A stretch of 13,147 nucleotides of DNA from Larix sibirica (GCA_004151065.3 NWUY0300000804.1:16718-29864); one strand, 5' to 3'; positions 1 to 9,267 are shown, counted from the first letter of the stretch. Translations and numbers: made by a program. The notes: generated from the letters alone by a model not told the origin.

Positions 1-282
1 AATACTATTGCACCATGGTGATATTTTTTCGGAAACACGACCCCGTTGACTGAATCTGTACTGGAAACGCATTTCCGTATAGATGAAACACGTTTCCATC
101 TTGAAAACATGTTTTGTCCATACGGAAACGCATTTTCGGGCCGTACGGTACGCGTTTCCAAGTTTTGAAAAAGCGAAACGCTGGAAATGAGGCTGGGGCC
201 CACGTTTCCTGCAACATAGTAAAGGAACAACCATCCACCAAAATACATGAGTACCTAACCGTTGCAACCATCGGTCTAGTAG
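1..282. other. Unduplicated left flank, rich in GGAAACG/CGTTTCC words
   Basis: I see no convincing gene here. The word GGAAAC(G) or its complement recurs at about 31, 63, 91, 124, 153 and 203, in both orientations, and the palindrome CCGTACGG lies at 141-148. This base composition differs from the AT-rich sequence that follows at 283. Short dispersed inverted words of this kind are common in non-autonomous transposon ends, but I could not find matching terminal repeats or a target-site duplication. It is the only part of block A to the left of the duplicated segment. Confidence 0.5.
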
Positions 283-1460
283 GATGTCCTTCAAATACAT
301 GGTTCATTCAACTTCTCAATGAACTCTCCATGAATGTAAATAAACTTTCGATTTCTAGGCCAAACACACCTCCTAGAGTTGAGAACCAAGAACCAACATG
401 GTCCACTAATAGAGCATCCTAACTAACACACGGCCCATTCTTAGAGCATCCAGCCGACACACAACCCACTCCTCCAAGTGTTTTCCAACCCAATAACAAA
501 GGTTACCAAACAAGTTATCTAAACCATCAGGGATGGCAAATGGGTATGCATTCCTATTCAGGTCTTACAGCGATATGCCCTTTCCATGTTACATAGATAT
601 AGGTACACACCATTACATATTCATTTCTTGGAAACACCAGGTACAAACTCAAAATTTCCACATACCAACACATATAATATCCCAGATTTGCTGCAAATAC
701 AAGATGTGATTCACATTTTCATGCAATCATTGATTTTATTAAACACAACACACAAACTTTACCTTGTTTGTCCACACCATCTGATCTTCACTAGTACCAC
801 ATGAGTTGTCACCAATGTTCTTTGAACCAAAGTCTTCTTTGTTTCTCTGGAATAATACACTCAATTGATTTCTTTATCTAGATCTTCAACATCTTGGTTT
901 AGTATTTGTCTTGAATCTTCCATGCTTCCCTTATCATCTATTAGAGTCGCAAGTTTCAACAAACAACTTCATTCTCATCTTGAATTCGCAAGGCCCAATA
1001 TATATACTAACTTTAATAAATCCAAAACTTGTAAATTACCAATACACTTTTATCACCATGAATGTTTACAAATAACAAATCCAGAAAATTAACCATGCAC
1101 CAAGTACATGCCAACAATGCCCATACTCAAACAATCAAATCTTTCCACCCATTTCACAATTTTAAGATGTCTAGTGGTCATCGTATGGCATACCATATTT
1201 TCCATGCATCAACGCTTATGAAGTGATGTTGACCTTACTCTTTCAATGTGAGATAAATAAGAAAATAAAACATACCTCTATTTTCACACTTTCCAATATT
1301 ACTTTTTCTTAAATCTCTTTTGCTTGCAAGTTGCACCAACCATTTTAAAGAGTCATGTCGACTTTGGCCTCCAAGACCTAACGCATGCATAACTACATTT
1401 TATTTTCTAATTTCCATCGTTCAGACGCTACAACCTTCCACACACAGCTAGATATCTCGA
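283..1460. other. AT-rich region without a confirmed gene; weak minus-strand coding remnants
   Basis: No family is recognisable. On the minus strand, 923 down to 861 reads as a short acidic peptide starting MEDSRQ and ending in TGA. Just downstream, 846-763 is an open stretch (RNKEDFGSKN to MVWTNK) preceded by CAG and followed by GTAAAG, like an internal exon. A hydrophilic leader ending in W-T could be the start of a Myb/SANT-like domain as found in Harbinger-type transposon proteins, but this is a guess. The short plus-strand frames at 586-804 and 865-1092 look like chance openings. The same sequence is at 6478-7655. Confidence 0.4.
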
Positions 1461-2094
1461 GCGAACTAACTCAGGAAATGGAGTAAGTTAAAAATTAGAC
1501 GTTTTGTATTGTTTTTTCAATGGTTTTTATAACGGTTTTTAGGTCAAAATCTGGTTAGAATTGTTAAAATTGCAGATATATATTGTTGAAATTGCATAAT
1601 CAAAGTGTCCAAAGGTTTTGGAGGGCACTGAATCCATTTCTGCAATAAAAATGCAATTTGAACAACAAAAACTCCCGATTTCAACAATGATTCATGGATT
1701 TTGACAAAATGGCCCGGAAAATACAAAACGTCTTTTCCTTCAAACCCATGACAACATCTTGTAAGGCCGCCATACTGACAGCTGTTTGGTAGTAATAGGC
1801 AAGGCATATGCTATGGGGCTGCAAGGGGATAAAATTTGCCAGGTGCAACAGGGAGCAGTATATGGAACAACCAAAACGCCCTGCCGGAATCCAGCAGAGG
1901 AAGAGTTGCTGAAACTGCAGTTCCCACTGCTCAAATCGCAATTTCCACGATTTGGATAGTTCCAAAATCAGGCATTTAGTCTACGATGCATATTTGGGAT
2001 TGCTGAAATTGCATAACTGCAGAAATTGCAATTTTCAGACAAGATTTTGGTAAAAAAACGCGGAAAAAATGGGGCGTTTTGGTTGTTCTTGATC
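1461..2094. other. Non-coding stretch with repeated GAAATTGCA words
   Basis: GAAATTGCA occurs exactly at 1588-1596, 2005-2013 and 2022-2030. Related forms or complements lie at 1566-1574 (AAAATTGCA), 1652-1659 (TGCAATTT), 1937-1943 and 2028-2035. Open frames on the minus strand (1544-1807, 1681-1965) overlap each other in different frames and match no family I know, so I treat them as chance. The stretch lies downstream of the LTR and captured fragments in the minus-strand direction and may be the 3' part of that element. Repeated at 7656-8289. Confidence 0.45.
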
Positions 2095-2151
2095 CTAGGC
2101 GGTGCAACAGCCTTGCTGGGCAAAACTTGAGAATATGGGATCTCGCTCACA

Positions 2152-2262
2152 TTCAAATTTTGGCTCAATCATGCTTCCGACGACAACCCAGGTTTGGGGA
2201 ACCTCCTCAAAATTTCCATCGAGAAGCAGACCATCTTTAGCTACAACAGATCCCCACAAAAC
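2152..2262 (-). pseudogene. DUF642-like cell-wall protein fragment (copy A)
   Basis: The minus strand reads VVAKDGLLLDGNFEEVPQ followed by WVVVGSMIEPKFE. This resembles the start of the mature plant DUF642 (BIIDXI-type) secreted cell-wall proteins, which begin with an aspartate-glycine-leucine-leucine, asparagine-glycine-asparagine-phenylalanine-glutamate signature and then a V-V-x-G ... P-K-x-E stretch. The spacing between the two motifs is a few residues shorter than usual. Similarity is lost after PKFE, and the frame ends at 2095. The residues before it do not form a clear signal peptide and are encoded by the 74-bp tandem repeat. A short gene fragment, probably captured by a transposon; not functional. 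Confidence 0.42.
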
Positions 2263-2270
2263 ACAGTGAA

Positions 2271-2418
2271 CAAAGCAAACAGTATATACAACTAACCCAG
2301 ATTCTGAAGTGACTATCTTCAAACAAATTGAAGGAGAGTCCACGCAAAGCAAACAGTATATACAACTAACCCAGATTGTGAAGTGACTATCTTCAAACCA
2401 GTTGAAGGAGAGTCAACG
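2271..2418. repeat. Two-unit 74-bp tandem repeat (copy A)
   Basis: Units are 2271-2344 and 2345-2418, each starting CAAAGCAAACAGTATATACA. They differ at about four positions (for example ATTCTGAAG versus ATTGTGAAG). The divergence shows that this duplication is older than the split of the A and B copies, both of which carry both units. On the minus strand each unit encodes a similar peptide (KIVTS-SGLVVYTVCF), but no function is implied. Confidence 0.95.
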
Positions 2419-2600
2419 CTTGCAAATTCCGGCCTTTACCTCAGCGTTATCGATGGAATGGATCCATCTTTTTATATGGGTTTCCTTGAAAGCAAAGATA
2501 CCATCACCATCATCCACAATAACAGTGGGAAGCTGAGGATTTCAGAGCTCGCTCCTAGAGAATCTATCCACAGACACCAGATCCATCTTCTCTGCACACT

Positions 2601-3072
2601 CAGGGACCTGGCCACCGCCTCACTGCACTTGTCACGGTTCTACCATGCACGAGATTCGACCACGAGACCTCTGATTTGCTCTTCCAACTCGTTACTACAC
2701 TTCATGCTCATCACCTGAACCTCCTTCTCGCGTAGCTTAGACGGCATGCCCTCAAATGCTTCTGCGTCTTTTCAGCTAAGATTTTCCTCATGCGCTCCCA
2801 AAAATGCCTCTACTAGCAGCTCCTCCACCACCTGTAGACTGCATTTCCTTCAACTGTGTTAAGAATGAGCTCAATATCCAATCGAACAGCCTCGACTGTA
2901 TCGATTTCCACCACAGATTTTTCACAAGGCCACGGAAATCAGTGTCAAGAATAAGCACCAATGTACTAGCAGATTCGTTGTCTCTTACACTTACTCCTTG
3001 CCAAACAAATCTCATGAACAACAGATCAATGCGATTTTGCATCAATTTCATTGCAGCTTGATCCTCAGGCAC
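2601..3072 (-). pseudogene. Degenerate BOI/SBP-like RING E3 ligase fragment, coiled-coil part only (copy A)
   Basis: From 2825 down to 2601 the minus strand reads a coiled coil with KLREKEVQV, then NELEEQIRGLVVESRAW, then NRDKCSEAVARSL. This order (REKE, ELEE, an E-x-x-A-W, then a short basic/acidic helix ending in S-L) is that of plant S-ribonuclease-binding / BOTRYTIS SUSCEPTIBLE1 INTERACTOR ubiquitin ligases just before their C-terminal RING. In-frame stops lie at 2772-2774 (TGA) and 2640-2642 (TAG, directly after the W). I found no cysteine/histidine RING pattern downstream. A different frame is open upstream from 3072 to 2788 (through QLKEMQST), so a frameshift is likely near 2825. It faces the same way as the LTR and primer site at 3251-3560. 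Probably a captured gene piece; the family call rests on motif pattern alone. Confidence 0.4.
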
Positions 3073-3250
3073 AGATCAAACACTAAGCTGTAAAAACACT
3101 CACAACAAAAGTCACACCATAGTAATCACAAACTGAAACAATCCACTATTTACTACTACACTAATCCTGTAATCCTATATATACAGAGGATTAGAAATAC
3201 AGAATTTGCATGATCAGAGCTCCTCTCATGAGAGAGTCAGGGCTGTACCA

Positions 3251-3262
3251 GCTCTGATACTA
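3251..3262 (-). promoter_or_regulatory. Retrotransposon primer-binding site, initiator-Met tRNA type (copy A)
   Basis: The minus strand reads TAGTATCAGAGC directly after the CTATCA end of the candidate LTR. The usual plant initiator-Met primer site is TGGTATCAGAGC, so 11 of 12 bases match. Minus-strand DNA synthesis of a Ty1/copia-like or Ty3-like element would start here. Nine bases of the site (ATCAGAGCT with the next base) are repeated inverted at 3213-3221. Confidence 0.65.
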
Positions 3263-3560
3263 TGATAGAAAAATGGAAGATAAATTGTTTCTACAGAAAC
3301 CAAAATAATTCTGAGTATTCTATTACCTCAAACAAGTGGTAAATATTTAAATTTAAAAATTAAGTTTTCCCTGGACCACATTAACAAACTCTTGAGGGAT
3401 TATCTCAACCACAAACTAAAGAGAGAAAAGTGTTGGAGAGAATATCTCAATCTCCAACTAATCTCAACAACCTCCATAGAAATAGAACAAACATAACAAA
3501 CAGCAATATTCTCACGAATAACACATGGACATAAGTATGAGTTAATAATTCATCCCAACA
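3263..3560 (-). mobile_element. Candidate LTR, 298 bp, TG...CA ends (copy A)
   Basis: Read on the minus strand, it starts TGTTGGGATG at 3560 and ends TTTCTATCA at 3263, where the primer-binding site begins. These are the usual LTR termini (5' TG, 3' CA). It contains three TTGAGAT words (complement at 3402-3408, 3444-3450, 3461-3467) and two hairpins: 8-bp arms at 3432-3439/3451-3458 and 5-bp arms at 3392-3396/3404-3408. Such motifs can be promoter elements, but I have no proof. No second LTR is visible between here and position 1, so the element is truncated, solo-like, or extends beyond the window. The 5' boundary is inferred from TGTTGGGA only. It sits about 750 bp beyond the poly(A) signal of the phosphatase gene. 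Confidence 0.5.
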
Positions 3561-4314
3561 GAAATATGGATTAGATATTCAGAAACATTAAAGTGAGGAA
3601 AAATTCAAAACTGTTTTCATCAAGACCGACAAGGGGAGAAAAATATTGAGAGTAGGGATTATTAACATGATCATAGAGGCCTTACTAAAATTCAAAATTA
3701 GGCAATAAATCTTCACTTGCATCCTTGCAGCTGCAGCTCTGACTCAGAGTACTAATATACCAACAATCACAACCAAAAATACAAAAACAATTAAGAGTTG
3801 TTTAGTAACCGATTACAGCACATTCCAAATCAGGAACTCCATAAACACGAAGTCAAACCTGCCTAACTTCTCCAACTTCTATCTAATTTTTGTGGGTTTT
3901 ATAATTTTATTTAAAATGCATTGAATATTCTAGAAAGCAATATTCCTCATCAGTTGGAGAGTTGGACAGAACTTAAGAACATAGATGCTTCTCGGCTACC
4001 TGGACAATTAAGAGACACATAAAGAAACCTCTGATTGATTCTAGTAGATTACAAAGTATGTTTCTCTTTGCTCGGATCCTACTCCATTTTGGACTCAAAT
4101 GTGAAAAACAAATTACAGGCTTCATAGTTACTTCGATCCTACAGATATCTACATGTCATTCTTGATACAGCAGCAGATACAGCTGTGGATTTGGAAACTT
4201 GATATATACAACACCAAGCCTAAATTTCACCTTGTGCTATAGTACCTTTTGTACATCTCAAAATTTGACAAATAACTTGAAACTGCAATGTTGACAGCCT
4301 TTGAGAACTTACAG
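3561..4314. other. Spacer between candidate LTR and phosphatase 3' end (copy A)
   Basis: It is AT-rich with no open frame of interest and no recognised family on either strand. The part nearest 4314 is probably the 3' untranslated end and downstream region of the phosphatase gene. The equivalent stretch in copy B is 9883-10636, after the extra 127-bp unit. Confidence 0.5.
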
Positions 4315-4320
4315 TTTATT
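4315..4320 (-). terminator. Poly(A) signal AATAAA of the phosphatase gene (copy A)
   Basis: AATAAA on the minus strand, 67 bases after the stop codon, followed by TGTAAG. A near-upstream element at this distance from a stop is plausible for a plant gene, though plant signals are loose and the cleavage site is not visible. Confidence 0.45.
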
Positions 4321-4387
4321 CTCAAAAACAAACTTGGCCTCGCATTCCGATAATATAAATCAAAGCATACTCTGCTGAAACTTGATA

Positions 4388-5516
4388 TCAGACTTCATAG
4401 CCAGGATTTACCAGTTGTTGGATATCACCATAGCCTTCAAGTTCTGAAATATCTGCACTGCTTCCAAGAAAGAGAGGCAGCCTCTGATGAAGTTTTGAGG
4501 GTTGAATTTCAAGTATTCGACGTTTACCATCAGACCCACTGCCCCCAGCCTGCTCCACGAGAAAGCTAAGCGGATTTGCTTCATACACTAGCCTCAGATG
4601 GTCTCTTGGATTCATTGCAATGCCACCATACAGCAGAGTCCGATGAAAATCTGCTACTAAGGAGCAGATATAACGAGCAGAGTATTTCTTTGGATTTTCT
4701 CCCTTCCCCTGCCTAATGGTGTCAATATACTTTTTTAAACCTTCTGGCCAATCAAAGTATCGTGCATCATTTACAGAATAAATTTGACCTGCCAAATAAT
4801 ATGATAAAAAAATTGTTATTAGGAAGAAAATGACCATGTTGACTCCAATGTCACAATAAATGTGATTGTCTTCAATTTTTTCCATAAATTTCCATGTAAT
4901 TTCAGGAACCTACCCTAGATATGAAATGATAGAATAGAGCAAATGACACTCAATATAACCAATACTCCAGATTTATTGCTTTAAATGTGTCGGAAGTATG
5001 AGTTTTACAAAGAAAAAAAGTGATTGAATCAAACGTTCAGGTGAAACAAGTTTTAAAAACATTGGAAATTAGTCTTCACAAGATTCAAAGTGAACATAAA
5101 AGCACATAAGAGGTACCTCTTGATGGAATAATGATATTGGGATGAGTAAGGACAAACTCTCCTGTGGAACGATCCAATGTGAACCCATGTGTTCCAGAAC
5201 CAACAGAGATGCATAGCATGGTAGCAGATGAATATAATGCATACCCTGCACCTAGGAGCCTTGCACCACTCTGAAGAACATTCAGCGAGGCCTTTTCCTC
5301 AGTAGGTAAGGAGTCATCCAATTCCTTCAAACAATTATAAATACCAAATATTGTACCAGTTGGAATCGAAGCATCAATGTTGCGAGACCCATCAAGTGGA
5401 TCAAAAATGACCACATAGCGCCCATCTTTAGTCAGCCATACTGGCAAGTCATCTTCTTCTGATGCCATGACTGCCACTTTTCCTGAACTTCGAAGAGCTG
5501 TTTTAATTATATCATT
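4388..5516 (-). CDS. Plastid fructose-1,6-bisphosphatase, redox-insensitive type II, last two exons (copy A)
   Basis: The enzyme hydrolyses fructose-1,6-bisphosphate to fructose-6-phosphate plus phosphate, expected in the plastid stroma. The exons are 5516-5117 (400 nt, after TTTTACTGCAG) and 4788-4388 (401 nt, stop TGA). The 328-bp GT-AG intron 5116-4789 splits the glycine codon of SRGQIYS, and the join is exactly in frame. They give 266 residues, starting NDIIK and ending VNPGYEV. Visible motifs, numbered from that N: metal-binding EED 20-22 and DPLDGSRNID 39-48, GYALYSS 91-97, substrate-binding YSARYI 169-174, HRTLLYGG 182-189, YEANP 202-206 and KLHQRLPLFLGS 231-242. The redox loop of the classical plastid enzyme is shortened: one cysteine (62) remains, and LNVLQ stands where the regulatory cysteine pair would be. 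This matches the cpFBPase II subfamily (Arabidopsis At5g64380 type). The 5' exons with the transit peptide are absent from 5517-6476. I see no frameshift or stop. Confidence 0.95.
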
Positions 5517-6286
5517 CTGCAGTAAAAAAACTACACATATTTGAAGAAGACTTGCCCCAATAATCAAAGGATCACGTGATATAAGCAGCATGAACAGCAA
5601 TGTGAATACTCAAATATGTGAATGACAACCCAAGAGATCAAGCGTGCAAGTACAAAAGAGAATGCCAAACTATATATATCTATACACTATATTATTTAGT
5701 ATTAACTGAACGGGAAAATTGGTGGAGAGTGATCATATTAACCAAATCTCCTATGAAATATTTACAATGAAGTATTTGAATAACAAAATATAAAGTATAG
5801 GAATAATAAAATACAAATATAATATATATTCGAACTAAGTTGACTAGAAACTGGGGACTAAGTCACACAATTCTTCCAGGACGAGAGGAATTGTACCCAA
5901 TTTCTGTGGATGATACATGCTTTCTAGCGAAGGACATCATAGTCTATAACAGCTATCCGCTGACAAGATTGACTTGTTGGGACACTGGGAGGAGATCATC
6001 TGCTAACATGTGAGTGCGTGCAACATATGGTGTGCAGCTGCAGTGAATGGAAGAAGAAATGTCCTCCCCACTAAAGAGCCACACTGATTGTGGGTTGAGA
6101 CACATGTGCATAAGAGATGAATTCCATATCCTTGGTGGAATGAGATTAACCTGAACAGGGGTGTCCTAAGAAGCATAGTAGCAATATTCAAGTACAAATA
6201 TGATTGAATACAAAAAATATATATGTAAAGAAAAAATTTAGTGCAACTAAAGTACGGAAGTAAACATCTCATAAATACAAAAACAT
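5517..6286 (-). other. Upstream intron of the phosphatase gene with a GC-richer island (copy A)
   Basis: The acceptor CTGCAG is at 5517-5522, after a T-run on the minus strand. No further phosphatase exon was found on the minus strand up to the end of block A. About 5870-6180 is distinctly less AT-rich than its surroundings. On the plus strand 5810-6013 is open for 67 codons without an ATG near its start and reads like protein (LPGREELYPISVDD...VYNSYPLTRL), but I do not recognise a family. It may be a transposon fragment or a relic exon inside the intron. The minus-strand frame 6003-6290 looks like chance. Copy B holds the same at 11839-12608. Confidence 0.45.
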
Positions 6287-6476
6287 GCATTTTTTTTAAA
6301 TTAAAAAATATGTAGGGCCATTCAAAATTTTAAAATAACATTCATTCTTCATTGTAAGTAGCTTGCAACATATCTCAAATTTGAAACATAACAAATACTA
6401 TAATAAAATTTAAGAGGTGAGTATGGTCTCAAGGCCTCGTTGTATGCATTTTTTTAATGTTGATTAAGTAATAAGT
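6287..6476. other. Unduplicated right end of block A
   Basis: Very AT-rich sequence (T-runs, A-runs), present once. It continues the presumed upstream intron beyond the point where copy B stops. I see no exon or feature in it, and it shares nothing visible with block C. Confidence 0.5.
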
Positions 6477-6477
6477 N
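6477..6477. other. Single N: contig join between blocks A and B
   Basis: There is one ambiguous base, and the sequence changes abruptly there from the end of block A to a repeat of position 283 onward. No homology between the copies exists left of this N. It probably stands for a gap of unknown length and not for one uncertain base. Confidence 0.85.
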
Positions 6478-8346
6478 GATGTCCTTCAAATACATGGTTC
6501 ATTCAACTTCTCAATGAACTCTCCATGAATGTAAATAAACTTTCGATTTCTAGGCCAAACACACCTCCTAGAGTTGAGAACCAAGAACCAACATGGTCCA
6601 CTAATAGAGCATCCTAACTAACACACGGCCCATTCTTAGAGCATCCAGCCGACACACAACCCACTCCTCCAAGTGTTTTCCAACCCAATAACAAAGGTTA
6701 CCAAACAAGTTATCTAAACCATCAGGGATGGCAAATGGGTATGCATTCCTATTCAGGTCTTACAGCGATATGCCCTTTCCATGTTACATAGATATAGGTA
6801 CACACCATTACATATTCATTTCTTGGAAACACCAGGTACAAACTCAAAATTTCCACATACCAACACATATAATATCCCAGATTTGCTGCAAATACAAGAT
6901 GTGATTCACATTTTCATGCAATCATTGATTTTATTAAACACAACACACAAACTTTACCTTGTTTGTCCACACCATCTGATCTTCACTAGTACCACATGAG
7001 TTGTCACCAATGTTCTTTGAACCAAAGTCTTCTTTGTTTCTCTGGAATAATACACTCAATTGATTTCTTTATCTAGATCTTCAACATCTTGGTTTAGTAT
7101 TTGTCTTGAATCTTCCATGCTTCCCTTATCATCTATTAGAGTCGCAAGTTTCAACAAACAACTTCATTCTCATCTTGAATTCGCAAGGCCCAATATATAT
7201 ACTAACTTTAATAAATCCAAAACTTGTAAATTACCAATACACTTTTATCACCATGAATGTTTACAAATAACAAATCCAGAAAATTAACCATGCACCAAGT
7301 ACATGCCAACAATGCCCATACTCAAACAATCAAATCTTTCCACCCATTTCACAATTTTAAGATGTCTAGTGGTCATCGTATGGCATACCATATTTTCCAT
7401 GCATCAACGCTTATGAAGTGATGTTGACCTTACTCTTTCAATGTGAGATAAATAAGAAAATAAAACATACCTCTATTTTCACACTTTCCAATATTACTTT
7501 TTCTTAAATCTCTTTTGCTTGCAAGTTGCACCAACCATTTTAAAGAGTCATGTCGACTTTGGCCTCCAAGACCTAACGCATGCATAACTACATTTTATTT
7601 TCTAATTTCCATCGTTCAGACGCTACAACCTTCCACACACAGCTAGATATCTCGAGCGAACTAACTCAGGAAATGGAGTAAGTTAAAAATTAGACGTTTT
7701 GTATTGTTTTTTCAATGGTTTTTATAACGGTTTTTAGGTCAAAATCTGGTTAGAATTGTTAAAATTGCAGATATATATTGTTGAAATTGCATAATCAAAG
7801 TGTCCAAAGGTTTTGGAGGGCACTGAATCCATTTCTGCAATAAAAATGCAATTTGAACAACAAAAACTCCCGATTTCAACAATGATTCATGGATTTTGAC
7901 AAAATGGCCCGGAAAATACAAAACGTCTTTTCCTTCAAACCCATGACAACATCTTGTAAGGCCGCCATACTGACAGCTGTTTGGTAGTAATAGGCAAGGC
8001 ATATGCTATGGGGCTGCAAGGGGATAAAATTTGCCAGGTGCAACAGGGAGCAGTATATGGAACAACCAAAACGCCCTGCCGGAATCCAGCAGAGGAAGAG
8101 TTGCTGAAACTGCAGTTCCCACTGCTCAAATCGCAATTTCCACGATTTGGATAGTTCCAAAATCAGGCATTTAGTCTACGATGCATATTTGGGATTGCTG
8201 AAATTGCATAACTGCAGAAATTGCAATTTTCAGACAAGATTTTGGTAAAAAAACGCGGAAAAAATGGGGCGTTTTGGTTGTTCTTGATCCTAGGCGGTGC
8301 AACAGCCTTGCTGGGCAAAACTTGAGAATATGGGATCTCGCTCACA

Positions 8347-8457
8347 TTCAAATTTTGGCTCAATCATGCTTCCGACGACAACCCAGGTTTGGGGAACCTC
8401 CTCAAAATTTCCATCGAGAAGCAGACCATCTTTAGCTACAACAGATCCCCACAAAAC
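8347..8457 (-). pseudogene. DUF642-like cell-wall protein fragment (copy B)
   Basis: Same sequence and reading as the copy at 2152-2262, shifted by 6195. The DGLLLDGNFEE and VVVGSMIEPKFE motifs are unchanged. It adds no independent evidence, because copy B is probably an assembly duplicate. Confidence 0.42.
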
Positions 8458-8465
8458 ACAGTGAA

Positions 8466-8613
8466 CAAAGCAAACAGTATATACAACTAACCCAGATTCT
8501 GAAGTGACTATCTTCAAACAAATTGAAGGAGAGTCCACGCAAAGCAAACAGTATATACAACTAACCCAGATTGTGAAGTGACTATCTTCAAACCAGTTGA
8601 AGGAGAGTCAACG
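8466..8613. repeat. Two-unit 74-bp tandem repeat (copy B)
   Basis: Units at 8466-8539 and 8540-8613 carry the same between-unit differences as in copy A. Confidence 0.95.
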
Positions 8614-8795
8614 CTTGCAAATTCCGGCCTTTACCTCAGCGTTATCGATGGAATGGATCCATCTTTTTATATGGGTTTCCTTGAAAGCAAAGATACCATC
8701 ACCATCATCCACAATAACAGTGGGAAGCTGAGGATTTCAGAGCTCGCTCCTAGAGAATCTATCCACAGACACCAGATCCATCTTCTCTGCACACT

Positions 8796-9267
8796 CAGGG
8801 ACCTGGCCACCGCCTCACTGCACTTGTCACGGTTCTACCATGCACGAGATTCGACCACGAGACCTCTGATTTGCTCTTCCAACTCGTTACTACACTTCAT
8901 GCTCATCACCTGAACCTCCTTCTCGCGTAGCTTAGACGGCATGCCCTCAAATGCTTCTGCGTCTTTTCAGCTAAGATTTTCCTCATGCGCTCCCAAAAAT
9001 GCCTCTACTAGCAGCTCCTCCACCACCTGTAGACTGCATTTCCTTCAACTGTGTTAAGAATGAGCTCAATATCCAATCGAACAGCCTCGACTGTATCGAT
9101 TTCCACCACAGATTTTTCACAAGGCCACGGAAATCAGTGTCAAGAATAAGCACCAATGTACTAGCAGATTCGTTGTCTCTTACACTTACTCCTTGCCAAA
9201 CAAATCTCATGAACAACAGATCAATGCGATTTTGCATCAATTTCATTGCAGCTTGATCCTCAGGCAC
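8796..9267 (-). pseudogene. Degenerate BOI/SBP-like RING E3 ligase fragment (copy B)
   Basis: Identical in reading to 2601-3072, with the same stops at 8967-8969 and 8835-8837 and no RING. It follows copy A at an offset of 6195 and should not be counted as a second gene until the duplication is verified. Confidence 0.4.

Larger units (their letters stand above)
283..6286. repeat. Copy A of a 6.0-kb direct duplication
   Basis: This segment reappears at 6478-12608. The offset is 6195 up to about 3480 and 6322 after that, because copy B has an extra 127 bp. Every open frame I compared has the same translation in both copies. Inside block A the sequence runs on past both ends of the match (1-282 and 6287-6476), whereas copy B stops at an N on each side. 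The copy contains a candidate LTR element, two degenerate gene fragments and the 3' part of a plastid FBPase gene. Confidence 0.97.

Noticed and set aside
5-422. Opposed open frames of about 100 codons in the left flank
   Set aside because: They overlap on opposite strands, cross the duplication boundary at 283 and show no domain.
586-1092. Plus-strand open frames of 72 and 75 codons
   Set aside because: Biased toward H, T, L and S as expected from AT-rich non-coding sequence, with no motif.
2383-2718. Plus-strand open frame of 111 codons (and its copy at 8578-8913)
   Set aside because: It lies antisense to the BOI/SBP-like and repeat-derived minus-strand reading and matches no family I know.
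2804-3061. Plus-strand open frame of 85 codons
   Set aside because: Mirror of the minus-strand frame 2788-3072, with no domain or motif.
4789-4885. N-terminal extension MEKIEDNHIY... of the last phosphatase exon with a hydrophobic stretch
   Set aside because: It is intron read-through: GGCAG precedes the exon at 4788, and splicing there restores the family sequence exactly in frame.
5523-5600. MLFMLL... leader of the NDIIK exon as a start or signal peptide
   Set aside because: It lies upstream of a good acceptor (T-run then CTGCAG) and has no similarity to FBPases, so it is intron.
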